Below, in pieces: positions 24,469-33,086 of a stretch of 64,000 nucleotides of DNA. Within the stretch, counting starts at the first letter, position 1, and every line of letters starts with the position of its first letter. The position numbers and the translations under genes were made by a program. Under the pieces are notes generated by a model. That model was not told the DNA's origin. It ran no database searches and was given only the letters and a program-made list of their open reading frames with translations. The DNA is from Novacetimonas maltaceti (GTDB lineage: Bacteria; Pseudomonadota; Alphaproteobacteria; Acetobacterales; Acetobacteraceae). Location of the stretch: NCBI RefSeq assembly GCF_002906255.1, contig NZ_POTC01000010.1:1-64000 (forward strand), written 5' to 3'.

Positions 24469-26055
24469 ATGAGCGGTTCCATCACCATGCACAGCACATC
24501 CCCCCATGACGGCGCCTTTATGGACCCGCTGGCCGGGGCACGCCATGTGTTTCACAACCTGTCGGCCGGGGAACTGGTGGAACATGCCCTGCTGCAGGGG
24601 GGCGCGCACCTGTCGGATGGTGGCGCGCTGATGGTCGATACGGCGGAGCATACCGGGCGTTCGGTGCGCGACAAGTTCATTGTCGATGAACCCGCCAGCA
24701 CGTCGGACATCTGGTGGGGTGAGGTCAACCAGCCCATGGCGCCCGCCCATTTCCAGAACCTGCGTGCCCGGGCGGAGGATCACCTGCGCGGTGGCGTGGT
24801 CTATGTGCAGGATGTGTTTGCCGGGGCGGACCCGCAATACCGCATTGCCGTGCGCCTGGTGACCGACAGCGCCTGGCATGCCCTGTTCGCGCGCAACATG
24901 TTCATCCGCCCCACGCCGCAGGAGCATGAAGGGTTTGCCCCGCATTATACGATCATCCATGCGCCCGGCCTGCAGGCTGTCCCGGCGCAGGACGGGACAC
25001 ATGGCGGCACCGCGATCGTGCTTTCGCTGGAGCAGAAATCTATCGTGATCGTCGGGACCCGTTATGCGGGGGAAATCAAGAAAGCCGTCTTTACCCTGAT
25101 GAACTGGCTGTTGCCGCAGCACGGCGTGCTGCCGATGCATTGCAGCGCCAACATCGGTGAAGGCGGCGATGTCGCGGTGTTTTTCGGCCTGTCGGGCACG
25201 GGCAAGACGACCCTGTCGTCCGACCCGTCGCGTCGCCTGATTGGTGATGACGAACATGGGTGGAGCGCGCATGGCATCTTCAACTTCGAAGGCGGATGCT
25301 ATGCCAAGGCCATCGGGCTTGACCGTGACAGGGAACCGGCGATCTGGCGGGCATCCACGTGCTTTGGCGCGATCCTGGAAAATGTAGCGTCGCAAGATGG
25401 CGTCATTGATTTCGATGACGGGTCGCGGACGGAAAATACGCGTTCATGCTATCCGATCGAATTCATCGACCATATCCAGCCCGACGGATGTGGTGGCATT
25501 GCGCGCCATGTCGTGATGCTGACCGCCGATGCGTTCGGCGTGCTGCCGCCCCTGTCGCGCCTGACGCCACAGCAGGCGATGTATCACTTCATGACCGGCT
25601 ATACCGCCAAGGTCGCGGGCACGGAAAAGGGGCTGGGCGCGACACCGCAGGCCACCTTCAGCACCTGTTTTGGCGCACCGTTCCTGCCGCGCCCGCCCGA
25701 AGTGTATGGCGCGATGCTCAGATCCCTGATCGAGGAGCATGGTGTGGCGTGCTGGCTGGTCAATACGGGCTGGACTGGTGGCCCATGTAGCACGGGACAG
25801 CGTATGTCGCTGGCCCATACGCGCCGGCTGCTCAATGCCGCGCTGGGCGGGGAGCTTGATGCGGCAGGGTTCGAGGAAGACGGGTATTTCGGCCTCCTGA
25901 TCCCGACGGAGGTGCAGGGCGTGCCGTCGGGCATCCTGCGTCCACGGCAGGCCTGGGACGATGCACGTGCCTATGCCCGTGCGGCGGGCGAACTGCTGGA
26001 CATGTTCGCGAAAAATGACGAACTGAAACGCAAGGCTGCGGCCCGGGACCTGTAA
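24469..26055 (+). CDS. pckA: Phosphoenolpyruvate carboxykinase (ATP)
   Basis: A 528-residue cytosolic enzyme that converts oxaloacetate and ATP to PEP and CO2, the entry to gluconeogenesis from C4 acids. The kinase-type P-loop GLSGTGKTTLSSD, the metal site LIGDDEHGWS and GVFNFEGGCYAK-like GIFNFEGGCYAKAIGL segment, and the nucleotide motif ENTRSCYPIEFI are all intact. The early RSVRDKFIVDEP region holds the substrate arginine typical of the ATP-dependent family. GGGAGCG precedes ATG 24469. Its position after an aromatic pathway yielding pyruvate and succinate semialdehyde fits growth on such compounds. A bidirectional terminator follows. Confidence 0.96.
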   Translation: MSGSITMHSTSPHDGAFMDPLAGARHVFHNLSAGELVEHALLQGGAHLSDGGALMVDTAEHTGRSVRDKFIVDEPASTSDIWWGEVNQPMAPAHFQNLRARAEDHLRGGVVYVQDVFAGADPQYRIAVRLVTDSAWHALFARNMFIRPTPQEHEGFAPHYTIIHAPGLQAVPAQDGTHGGTAIVLSLEQKSIVIVGTRYAGEIKKAVFTLMNWLLPQHGVLPMHCSANIGEGGDVAVFFGLSGTGKTTLSSDPSRRLIGDDEHGWSAHGIFNFEGGCYAKAIGLDRDREPAIWRASTCFGAILENVASQDGVIDFDDGSRTENTRSCYPIEFIDHIQPDGCGGIARHVVMLTADAFGVLPPLSRLTPQQAMYHFMTGYTAKVAGTEKGLGATPQATFSTCFGAPFLPRPPEVYGAMLRSLIEEHGVACWLVNTGWTGGPCSTGQRMSLAHTRRLLNAALGGELDAAGFEEDGYFGLLIPTEVQGVPSGILRPRQAWDDARAYARAAGELLDMFAKNDELKRKAAARDL

Positions 26056-26078
26056 TGGGATGAGCGGGTCATAAAAAA

Positions 26079-26101
26079 ACGGGACCCGTTGAGGGTCCCG
26101 T
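26079..26101. terminator. Bidirectional rho-independent terminator between pckA and the KGG gene
   Basis: A perfect 9-bp stem ACGGGACCC/GGGTCCCGT with a 5-base loop, preceded on the + strand by a run of seven A. Read on the minus strand it is a GC stem followed by T7, a strong terminator for the KGG gene; for pckA the tail is only CCTTT, weaker. Confidence 0.85.
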
Positions 26102-26116
26102 CCTTTGGTCCTGCCG

Positions 26117-26485
26117 TCACGACTTGTCGTGACTGTGCAGGCCGCCTTTCCTGCCGGCTTCGGCGGCGCGTTCCGGGTCCTTGGCAAAGTTGCCGGAACT
26201 GTGCTGCCCGCCCTTGTGCCCGGCTTCGGCCGCACGTTTGGGATCGTTGGCGAAGTTGCCCGAACTGTGCTGGCCCCCCTTGTGCCCGGCTTCGGCGGCA
26301 CGTTCCGGGTCGTTGGCAAAGTTGCCGGAGCTGTGCTGCCCGCCCTTGTGGCCGGCTTCGGCCGCGCGCTTGGGATCGTTGGCGAAATTGCCGGGATTGT
26401 TCGCCGCCCCACCCCCGCCGTGGCTGTCCGCCGGGGCATGTGCGATGGCGCCGATATTGAGGCTGTTGACTGTACGATATGTCAT
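26117..26485 (-). CDS. KGG-repeat (GsiB-like) stress-induced hydrophilic protein
   Basis: A 122-residue, very hydrophilic protein with four near-identical 22-residue units of the form GNFANDPERAAEAGHKGG. This is the KGG motif of GsiB/YciG/ConJ-like stress proteins, which are intrinsically disordered and accumulate under general, desiccation or acid stress. The DNA repeats with a period of 66 bp (about 26120-26400), so unit number may vary by slippage. GGAGG lies 8 bases before ATG 26485; the in-frame ATG at 26491 sits on the ribosome site and is rejected. It is convergent with pckA and shares its terminator. Confidence 0.85.
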   Translation of the reverse strand: MTYRTVNSLNIGAIAHAPADSHGGGGAANNPGNFANDPKRAAEAGHKGGQHSSGNFANDPERAAEAGHKGGQHSSGNFANDPKRAAEAGHKGGQHSSGNFAKDPERAAEAGRKGGLHSHDKS

Positions 26486-26880
26486 GGTCATCTCCTCCAG
26501 AGATCGCAGCGGCGCTTTGGAATCCTTGTTTTTTCCCATCGGGTGCGAAAGCATGGATGGGAAAGCAATCCCGTCAGGGCCGCTGTGGACGACTCAACGA
26601 TGTGTCATGGCGGCAGTTCCGGCGTTTCGAAAAGAATCCACATAATAAAAATTATTGTTTTATGACGGATTCTGAATATATATCGCATGTATAACGAATT
26701 TTATTGGTAATAACACGACTGGTTATGCGTCAATATTATTGACCGGATTCTTCCGTCATGGCGGGGAATAGACGATGCGGCATTGAGGTCCACTGCGACC
26801 GGCCCTGACCCGGACGCATCCCGGGGGACATGATGCGGGACTGGTGTCGCCATTTTCCAGAAATCTTCGCCAGAAGACTT
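26486..26880. other. Intergenic region upstream of the KGG gene, partly AT-rich
   Basis: No gene is supported in these ~395 bases. The right part (about 26635-26745) is markedly AT-rich compared with its surroundings and contains short TATA-like runs. The promoter of the leftward KGG gene should lie here. The msrQ gene ends at its right edge. No clear hairpin terminator was recognised. Confidence 0.5.
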
Positions 26881-27519
26881 TCAATGTTTTGCGGGGGCGT
26901 CCTGCGGATGTCGCCCTGGCTTGTGCCGGTACCGCCACAGCACCAGCAGGCACAGCGCCGTGGCATAGCCGACACTGGTGGGGGTGTAGGTCTTGAACGC
27001 CATCAGGAAATGCACGGCCGCAAGGATCGCCACGACATGGACCAGGCGATGCAGCACCTGCCACCGGCGCCCCAGCCGGCGTATCGACCATGTATTCGAT
27101 GTCACCGCCAGCGGGACCAGCAGCGTAAACGCACAGGCCCCGATCATCAGGAAAGGCCGGTGCGTGACATCGCGCCACAGGACCGCCATGTCGAACTGCT
27201 GGTCGAGCGCGACATAGACCGCCACATGCATGCAGGCATACCAGAAGGCCAGCAGCCCGAACGTCCGGCGATAGCGCAGCAGGCTGTATCCGCTGACCTC
27301 CCGCAGGGGGGTGATGCACAGCGTCACCAGCAGGAAGCGCACCGCCCACAGCCCCAGCCAGCGTTCAAAGACGTTGACCGGGTCGGCCCCCAACCGGTCA
27401 TGCGCGCCATACCAGAAATACAGCGCCGCCGGACCAAGGCCGATCAGCGTGAGGGCCCATGTCTCGAACCGCCACGGCATGACGGTCCGGTTGCGCGGCG
27501 TGCCGCTCAGGTAGGGCAT
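26881..27519 (-). CDS. msrQ: MsrQ haem-binding membrane subunit of periplasmic methionine sulfoxide reductase
   Basis: A 212-residue integral membrane protein with six hydrophobic helices and the ferric-reductase-like core: ITPLREVSGYSLLRYRRTFGLLAFWYACMHV holds the RR-x-LGL-type motif and a haem-ligand His, and WQVLHRLVHVVAILAAVHF contains the other conserved histidines. It passes electrons from the quinone pool or flavins to MsrP, which repairs oxidised methionines in periplasmic proteins. It lies one base downstream of msrP. The start at 27519 is two bases from the msrP stop; a second ATG 13 codons in is possible. Confidence 0.92.
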   Translation of the reverse strand: MPYLSGTPRNRTVMPWRFETWALTLIGLGPAALYFWYGAHDRLGADPVNVFERWLGLWAVRFLLVTLCITPLREVSGYSLLRYRRTFGLLAFWYACMHVAVYVALDQQFDMAVLWRDVTHRPFLMIGACAFTLLVPLAVTSNTWSIRRLGRRWQVLHRLVHVVAILAAVHFLMAFKTYTPTSVGYATALCLLVLWRYRHKPGRHPQDAPAKH

Positions 27520-27520
27520 G

Positions 27521-28474
27521 TCAGAAATGGGTCCGCAGGTTCATCTGCCCATACAGGCCCGCGACCTGTTCGCCATATCCGTTGAACATCTGCGTCTTCC
27601 TGCGTCCCCCACCGAAAAAGCCGCCCGCGCCGATCACGCGTTCCGTCGCCTGGCTCCATCGGGGGTGGTCCACATCCGGGTTGACGTTGGCGAAGAACCC
27701 GTATTCCGAAGGGTCCATGCGGTTCCATGTCGTGGGGGGCATCTGCTCCATCAGGCGGATGCGCGTGATCGACTTGATCCCCTTGAACCCGTATTTCCAT
27801 GGCACCACCAGACGCACCGGCGCGCCGTTCTGGTTCGGCAGCGTCCGCCCGTAAAGCCCGACCGCAAGGAAGGCCAGCGGGTGCATCGCCTCATCAAGGC
27901 GCAGCCCCTCCACATAGGGCCAGGGCAGGGCGTCAAGGACGGTGCGCTGCCCCGGCATCTGCGCGGGGCGCACCACGGATTCAAACGCGACATAGCGCGC
28001 GCTGCCCAGCGGCTGTGCCTGCTTCAGCAGCGACGCCAGTGCGAAGCCATCCCACGGGATGACCATCGACCATGCCTCCACGCAGCGCATGCGATACAGC
28101 CGCTCCTCCAGCGGCATTTCGGCCATCAGGCGGTCGATGTCCCACACGCGCGGACGTTCCACCAGCCCCTCGACGGAGAGGGTCCATGGCCGTGGCTGGA
28201 ATGCGCTGGCATAGGCGGACGGATCGCCCTTTCCCATGCCGAATTCATAGAAATTGTTGTAATGCGTCACATCTTCCAGCGGCGTTGGCGTCTCGGCCGC
28301 CTGATACGGGCCGGGCCGCGTATGCAGGGCTTGCGCCATGGCCGGGCCGGTATGGCCGAACGGGGCTGCCAGAGCACTCGCCGACGCAGCAGCCATGAAG
28401 TGGCGCCGCGACAGCCAGGCCGCGTGGGGCGTGATCTCGCTGGAAGGTGGGCGGGGATAGGACCAGCGTGCCAT
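27521..28474 (-). CDS. msrP: MsrP molybdopterin-dependent periplasmic methionine sulfoxide reductase
   Basis: A 317-residue Tat-exported protein. The N-terminus has the twin-arginine motif SRRHFM followed by a hydrophobic [12 protein letters not shown] region. The oxidoreductase-molybdopterin domain contains [17 protein letters not shown], with the Cys that binds molybdenum, then [17 protein letters not shown] near the cofactor. With MsrQ it reduces both forms of methionine sulfoxide in envelope proteins after oxidant stress. Length and gene pair match E. coli YedY-YedZ. No regulator is adjacent. Confidence 0.94.
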   Translation of the reverse strand: MARWSYPRPPSSEITPHAAWLSRRHFMAAASASALAAPFGHTGPAMAQALHTRPGPYQAAETPTPLEDVTHYNNFYEFGMGKGDPSAYASAFQPRPWTLSVEGLVERPRVWDIDRLMAEMPLEERLYRMRCVEAWSMVIPWDGFALASLLKQAQPLGSARYVAFESVVRPAQMPGQRTVLDALPWPYVEGLRLDEAMHPLAFLAVGLYGRTLPNQNGAPVRLVVPWKYGFKGIKSITRIRLMEQMPPTTWNRMDPSEYGFFANVNPDVDHPRWSQATERVIGAGGFFGGGRRKTQMFNGYGEQVAGLYGQMNLRTHF

Positions 28475-28569
28475 GGGTGCTTCTTTCCCAAAAGGGGACA
28501 GCAGCCATATTGGGCATTGCCCGTGCCGGAGACAAGGTGGGTGGTCCTATTACGGAAGGTTTCGGATTG

Positions 28570-28674
28570 GCCGTTTTTTTACGGATGTCGTGTCTTTCGA
28601 AGCTTTTTGAAAAAAGCTTCACCAAAAACTTTTAATGACCAGAGGTTTTCTGGCTCTTTTTTCAAAAAAGAACA
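28570..28674. repeat. Copy 6 of the hairpin repeat plus a second hairpin
   Basis: The 10-bp hairpin GAAGCTTTTT/AAAAAGCTTC is at 28599-28620 and the closing ACCAAAAACTTTTA at 28621-28634; a separate hairpin CTCTTTTTTC/AAAAAAGA lies at 28654-28673. It fills much of the gap between msrP (upstream start) and the Sad-like gene end. Confidence 0.75.
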
Positions 28675-28743
28675 TGAAGGCATGACCGGGCCCACGGAAC
28701 GCGGCAGGTTCCGCAGGCCCGTGGTCCCGTGACATCCTGAAGA

Positions 28744-30135
28744 TCAGGCGGCGGCGTCGATCGGCACGACGTCGATCAGTTTCTTGTTGACGAATTCCTG
28801 AATCCCCAGCGACGAAAGTTCGCGCCCGTATCCCGAACGCTTGATCCCCCCGAACGGCAGGTCGGCGCGGGTCCAGGTGGGGTGGTTGACAAACACCATG
28901 CCGGTTTCGATCCGCCGCGCGACGTCCGTCCCATGGTCGGTATCGCGGGTGAAGACCGATCCGCCCAGGCCGAACGGGCTGTCATTGGCGATCCGGATCG
29001 CTTCCTCCTCGTCGCGCACGCGAAAGAACATGGCCACGGGACCGAACAGTTCCTGATGATAGACAGGGTTTTCCGGTGTGATATCCGTCAGGACCGTCGT
29101 CTGCACGAACGCGCCGCGCTGTGGCGGGGCAGGGCCGACACGGATCGCCTTGGCGCCATGTTTCACCGCCATGCGGACCTGTTCGTTCAACTGGTCCGCT
29201 GCACCCTGCGATGACATGGGCGGCAGGCCCGTGGCCTCGTCCATCGGGTCGCCCGGCTCCAGCCGCCCCAGGGCCTCGGTAAAGCGGCGGAGGAATTCAT
29301 CGGCGATATCATCCATGACGATCATGCGCTTGGACGCCACGCAGCACTGGCCGCCATTGTTCATCCGGCCCCACACGGCCCATTTGACCGCCTGTTCCAT
29401 GTCCGCGTCCGACAGCACGATGAAGGCGTCGCTGCCGCCAAGTTCCATCGTCGTCTTCTTCAGGTTCTGCCCCGCCCGCGCGGCGATGCGCGCGCCCGCG
29501 CCTTCGCTGCCGGTCAGGGCGACGCCGATGATGCGGGGATCGTCAATCAGGGTCTCAAGCTGCGCGTGGGTGGCATACAGGTTGGTGTACAGCCCCTCTG
29601 GCGCGCCGGCATCGTCAAACAGCCTTGCAAAGGCGGCGGCCGACTGCGGCACGTTGGAGGCATGCTTGACCATCACCACATTGCCCGCCATGAACTGCGG
29701 CCCCACCACGCGCGCAAGCTGGTAATAGGGGAAGTTCCACGGCTCGATCGCCAGGATGACGCCCATCGGCTGGCTGATGACCATGGCGCGGTCGCCACGT
29801 CCCGCCTCGTCCGGGACAGGCTGCGGGGCAAGGAATTCCTCGGCCTTGTCAGCATAGTAGTCGAGGATATCCGCCGACAGCGTGACTTCCTGCCGGCTTT
29901 CGCGCAGTAGCTTGCCCATTTCCAGCGTCAGGAGCCTGGCATAATGGTCGCTGTTTTCGCGTAGCAGCCGTGCCGCCTTTTTCACGATGGCGCGCCGTTC
30001 GGGGAAATCGGTGCGCGACCATCTGGCATAGGTCGCCTGTGCCTGTGCGACGGCCTGTTCCAGTTCGTCCTTGCGCAGGTCGGGAAAGGTTGCGACCAGT
30101 TCGTTGGTGTAGGGATTGACGGTCTTGTAAGCCAT
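28744..30135 (-). CDS. sad: Succinate semialdehyde dehydrogenase (Sad/YneI-like)
   Basis: A 463-residue aldehyde dehydrogenase. WNFPYYQLARVVGPQFMAGN begins the cofactor region, Glu231 (MELGGSDAFIVL) is the base and Cys265 (NNGGQCCVASKR) the nucleophile. The ELGGSDxF and VKHASNVPQ segments, the short length and the C-terminal GIKRSGYGRELSSLGIQEF are typical of E. coli Sad (YneI) rather than GabD. It oxidises succinate semialdehyde to succinate with NAD(P). HpaI, 6 kb away, makes this substrate, so a role in the same pathway is plausible though they are separate transcription units. Confidence 0.85.
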   Translation of the reverse strand: MAYKTVNPYTNELVATFPDLRKDELEQAVAQAQATYARWSRTDFPERRAIVKKAARLLRENSDHYARLLTLEMGKLLRESRQEVTLSADILDYYADKAEEFLAPQPVPDEAGRGDRAMVISQPMGVILAIEPWNFPYYQLARVVGPQFMAGNVVMVKHASNVPQSAAAFARLFDDAGAPEGLYTNLYATHAQLETLIDDPRIIGVALTGSEGAGARIAARAGQNLKKTTMELGGSDAFIVLSDADMEQAVKWAVWGRMNNGGQCCVASKRMIVMDDIADEFLRRFTEALGRLEPGDPMDEATGLPPMSSQGAADQLNEQVRMAVKHGAKAIRVGPAPPQRGAFVQTTVLTDITPENPVYHQELFGPVAMFFRVRDEEEAIRIANDSPFGLGGSVFTRDTDHGTDVARRIETGMVFVNHPTWTRADLPFGGIKRSGYGRELSSLGIQEFVNKKLIDVVPIDAAA

Positions 30136-30346
30136 GGAGGACTCCCTTGCAGAGGGGAGCGAGCGTCCATCTACGTGACATCAACGCGACCGGGATGGCC
30201 GCGTGACGCTCGTTCCGGAATTGGCGTGCCCCTATCCAACATGCGGGGCGGCCAAAGGTTCGGCGCGGGATGTTTTTTTATCGGACCGTGATGGCGGCCT
30301 CGTTCGGAGGCCCCCGATACACGTTTGCAAAAAATAAGAAAATAAC
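30136..30346. other. Intergenic region upstream of the Sad-like gene
   Basis: No gene is supported. This stretch must contain the leftward promoter of the Sad-like gene; GGGAGTCC lies a few bases upstream of its ATG. No operator is recognisable by eye. The remaining gap to the next gene is occupied by a hairpin repeat. Confidence 0.45.
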
Positions 30347-30430
30347 AGAAGTTTTTGGTGAAGCTTTTTTAAAAAAGCTTCAAAAGGTGCCGCCTTTTCA
30401 GATCAAAAGGCGGCACCCGGAAACTTCTTC
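30347..30430. repeat. Full copy 7 of the three-way-junction hairpin repeat
   Basis: Outer arms AGAAGTTTTTGG and CCGGAAACTTCTT enclose GAAGCTTTTTT/AAAAAAGCTTC and the GC-richer GTGCCGCCTTTT/AAAAGGCGGCAC. Hairpin order is the reverse of copy 3, meaning the unit is inverted. It lies downstream of the zinc alcohol dehydrogenase gene. Confidence 0.85.
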
Positions 30431-30456
30431 ATGTTTTCCGATATTGCCAGACAGGC

Positions 30457-31512
30457 TCAGGCCGTGGCCGGCATGGTCGCCATGTCGATGACAAAGCGGT
30501 ATTTCACATCGGATTTCAGCATGCGGGCATAGGCGTCCTCGATCTGGTCCATGCGGATCATCTCGATATCGGCGGTGATATCGTGCTTCCCACAGAAATC
30601 CAGCATCTCCTGCGTCTCGGGAATGCCCCCGATCAGCGACCCGCTGAAACTGCGGCGCTTCATCAGCAGGCTGAACACCGAAACCGGCAGTGGCGTTTCC
30701 GGCGCGCCGACCTGCACCAGCGTCCCGTCGCGCTTGAGCAGTTCCAGATAGGCATTGATGTCATGGTTGGCGGCGACCGCGTCAAGGATGAAATCGAACC
30801 GTCCATGTTCGCGCGCCATGGCGTCGGCATCCTTCGACAGCACGACCTCATGCGCGCCAAGGCGCAGGCCGTCGGCGACCTTGCTGGCGGAGGTGGTGAA
30901 CAGGACCACTTCCGCACCGAAGGCACGGGCGAACTTCACGCCCATATGGCCAAGCCCGCCCAGTCCGACAATGCCGACCCGCTGCCCCGGCCCCACTTTC
31001 CAGTGGCGCAGCGGGGAATAGGTGGTGATCCCCGCGCACAGCAGGGGGGCCACGGCAGCAGGGTCGAGCGTTTCGGGCACCTTCAGCACGAAGGACTGGT
31101 CCACGACGATGGCGCGCGAATATCCGCCAAAGGTGATGCCGCGTCCCTGCCTGTCCTCCCCGTTATAGGTGGCGACGAAGCCCTGTTCGCAATATTGCTC
31201 GTACCCGTCACGGCAACTTTTGCATTCGCGGCAGGAATCGACCATGCAGCCAACGCCCACCAGGTCGCCGGTGTGAAAGCGCGTGACCGACGTGCCCACC
31301 TGCGCCACGCGCCCCACGATTTCATGGCCGGGAACGCAGGGGAAGATGGTGTTGTGCCATTCATCACGCGCCTGGTGCAGGTCGGAATGACAGACGCCGC
31401 AATACAGGATGTCGATCTTCACGTCATCGGGGCCGGGGTCGCGACGTTCAAGCGTGATGGGGCCAAGGCGCGCATCCGCGGCGGTGGCCGCGTATCCGGT
31501 GCAGGAAAACAT
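30457..31512 (-). CDS. Zinc-dependent alcohol dehydrogenase / aldehyde reductase (YahK-like)
   Basis: A 351-residue medium-chain dehydrogenase of the cinnamyl-alcohol/YahK group. Catalytic zinc ligands are Cys41 (CGVCHSD) and His63 (PGHEIVG); the structural zinc is bound by Cys94, 97, 100 and 108 (DSCRECKSCRDGYEQYC). The NADP site GLGGLGHMGVKFARAFGA is intact. Such enzymes reduce a broad range of aldehydes with NADPH in the cytoplasm. ATG 31512 was chosen over 31605 because the family starts at this residue and AAAGGGC precedes it. It could act on aryl aldehydes from the neighbouring region, but that is inference. Confidence 0.88.
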   Translation of the reverse strand: MFSCTGYAATAADARLGPITLERRDPGPDDVKIDILYCGVCHSDLHQARDEWHNTIFPCVPGHEIVGRVAQVGTSVTRFHTGDLVGVGCMVDSCRECKSCRDGYEQYCEQGFVATYNGEDRQGRGITFGGYSRAIVVDQSFVLKVPETLDPAAVAPLLCAGITTYSPLRHWKVGPGQRVGIVGLGGLGHMGVKFARAFGAEVVLFTTSASKVADGLRLGAHEVVLSKDADAMAREHGRFDFILDAVAANHDINAYLELLKRDGTLVQVGAPETPLPVSVFSLLMKRRSFSGSLIGGIPETQEMLDFCGKHDITADIEMIRMDQIEDAYARMLKSDVKYRFVIDMATMPATA

Positions 31513-31647
31513 GGCAATGCCCTTTGTGCCAGATGGTGATGGTGAAAGTTCGGCCGCAGCATATCGCGTGACGGAAAGGCGCGCGACCCCGCAACACGAT
31601 CGCACGAAAGCGTGAAAGTGGCGGGCATGTGTGGGAAAGGGAGGAGC

Positions 31648-31737
31648 GTTTTTTGAAAAAACCCCAGATACGTCCGGTCATTCAAAAATAATGCCGCCTT
31701 TTTTGAAAAAAGGCGGCATTTGGAAGCTCCTGTTTTT
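31648..31737. repeat. Copy 8 of the hairpin repeat, with a 14-bp perfect stem
   Basis: GTTTTTTGAAAAAAC at 31648-31662 is followed by a perfect 14-bp hairpin at 31691-31719 (ATGCCGCCTTTTTT, G loop, AAAAAAGGCGGCAT). It sits nine bases beyond the end of the radical-SAM gene, where it can serve as terminator. Confidence 0.75.
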
Positions 31738-31745
31738 TCGAAACC

Positions 31746-33086
31746 TCAGTAGATATCGAAATCGTTATTGCCAGTCGACGAAAATGCCATCCGGCGTTCG
31801 GACATGTTCAGGATCCACGACGCCATGTCGGACCGCGATTTCGGGAAGGGCAGGCGGTGGAAGATCGAGCGCATGCCATAGAAGGATTTGTACATCCGCT
31901 GGATGCGCTGTTCCATCTGTCCGGGCGTGCAGTCGCGCGGCCAGATATGGCAGACCTGCCCCGGCCAGCGGTCGATGTCCTCGGGGTCGATGATGCGCCC
32001 GGCCTTGAGCATCTTGTCAAACAGGGCGGTGCCCTTGGTCGGGGTCAGGATGTTGAAATAGGCCGCCGGGACCTTGTGTTCCTCAAGGAAACGCAGGGTG
32101 TTGTCATAGACATCGGGGTCCTCGTCATCATAACCGAAGATGAAGTTGAGGGAGTAGCTGATGTCGCGGCGGCGCATGTTGTCGAACATCTCGCCATAGC
32201 GGGTGGTCTTGTTCCAGCCCTTCTTCATGTCGGCCAGTGTCTCGGCATCGATGCTTTCAATGCCGATATTGACGTGCATGACGCCACTTTTCTGCGCAAG
32301 GTCGAGGAAATCGGTATCGAGGCACAGATTGGACGACCACAGCGTGGACCAGCGGATCTTCAGCGGGACCAGCCCTTCCATCAGTTCCATCGCCCGGCTT
32401 TTCTTGCCGCCGAAATTGCTTTCACCGAAGAAGAAGTGCGACCCCTTGTTCTTGATGCGCCGGATCTCGTCAACCATCTGGTTGACCGGCCGCCAGCGGT
32501 AGCGCCCGCCAAGGTAGAAGCGTTCGGAGCAGAAATCGCACACGAACGGGCACCCGCGCGAGGACTGTACCGCAAACGTCCTGAACGGGCCGAATTTCTT
32601 CAGGTCCAGCAGGTCATAGCGTGGCGGCGGCAGGTTATCGAGTTCCTTGAGCGGCGTCGCACGATAGATTTTCTTCAGCCGCCCGGCCGCCGCATCCTCC
32701 AGCATCGTGGTCCAGATCGGCTCCGCCTCGCCCACGCCGACGGCATCGCAATATTCCGCGGCCTCGTCGGCATAGAAGAAGACGTGCGGCCCCCCCATGA
32801 TGACGGTCACGCCCCGGCGGCGGAATTCGGTGGCGATGTCATAGGCGCGCGGCGAATGCAGCGTCCACGCCGTCAGCGCCACCACATCGACGGGCGCATC
32901 GAAATCGATGTCCTCAAGCTGCTCGTCAAGCAGGGTGACCGACCATTCCCGTGGCGTCAGCGCCGCAAGGTACGGCAGCGCGAGGGGAACCATCTGGCGT
33001 CGTCGGGTCTTGAAAATCGTCCGGTCCGTCTTGGAACGGTAATGGGAGGGCTGGATGATGAGCAGTTTTGGATGGCTGATGGACAT
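31746..33086 (-). CDS. B12-binding radical SAM enzyme, function unknown (possible hopanoid-type methylase)
   Basis: A 446-residue protein. An N-terminal cobalamin-binding domain (about 1-150; VTVIMGGPHVFFYADEAAEY) precedes a radical SAM barrel whose cluster motif is GCPFVCDFC (Cys179, Cys183, Cys186). Segments NLPPPRYDLLDL, MHVNIGIESIDAETLADMKKG and FNFIFGYDDEDPDVYDNTLRFLEE are typical of the BchE/HpnP/HpnR-like class B group, which methylate or rearrange lipids and pigments using cobalamin. Acetic acid bacteria make 3-methyl-hopanoids, so an HpnR-type role is a possibility only; no hopanoid genes flank it. It stands alone, convergent with nothing, with an AT-rich upstream region. Confidence 0.8.
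   Translation of the reverse strand: MSISHPKLLIIQPSHYRSKTDRTIFKTRRRQMVPLALPYLAALTPREWSVTLLDEQLEDIDFDAPVDVVALTAWTLHSPRAYDIATEFRRRGVTVIMGGPHVFFYADEAAEYCDAVGVGEAEPIWTTMLEDAAAGRLKKIYRATPLKELDNLPPPRYDLLDLKKFGPFRTFAVQSSRGCPFVCDFCSERFYLGGRYRWRPVNQMVDEIRRIKNKGSHFFFGESNFGGKKSRAMELMEGLVPLKIRWSTLWSSNLCLDTDFLDLAQKSGVMHVNIGIESIDAETLADMKKGWNKTTRYGEMFDNMRRRDISYSLNFIFGYDDEDPDVYDNTLRFLEEHKVPAAYFNILTPTKGTALFDKMLKAGRIIDPEDIDRWPGQVCHIWPRDCTPGQMEQRIQRMYKSFYGMRSIFHRLPFPKSRSDMASWILNMSERRMAFSSTGNNDFDIY

Noticed and set aside
26120-26400. Regular 66-bp repeats that could suggest a CRISPR array
   Set aside because: The repeats are in frame, have no unique spacers and encode KGG units.
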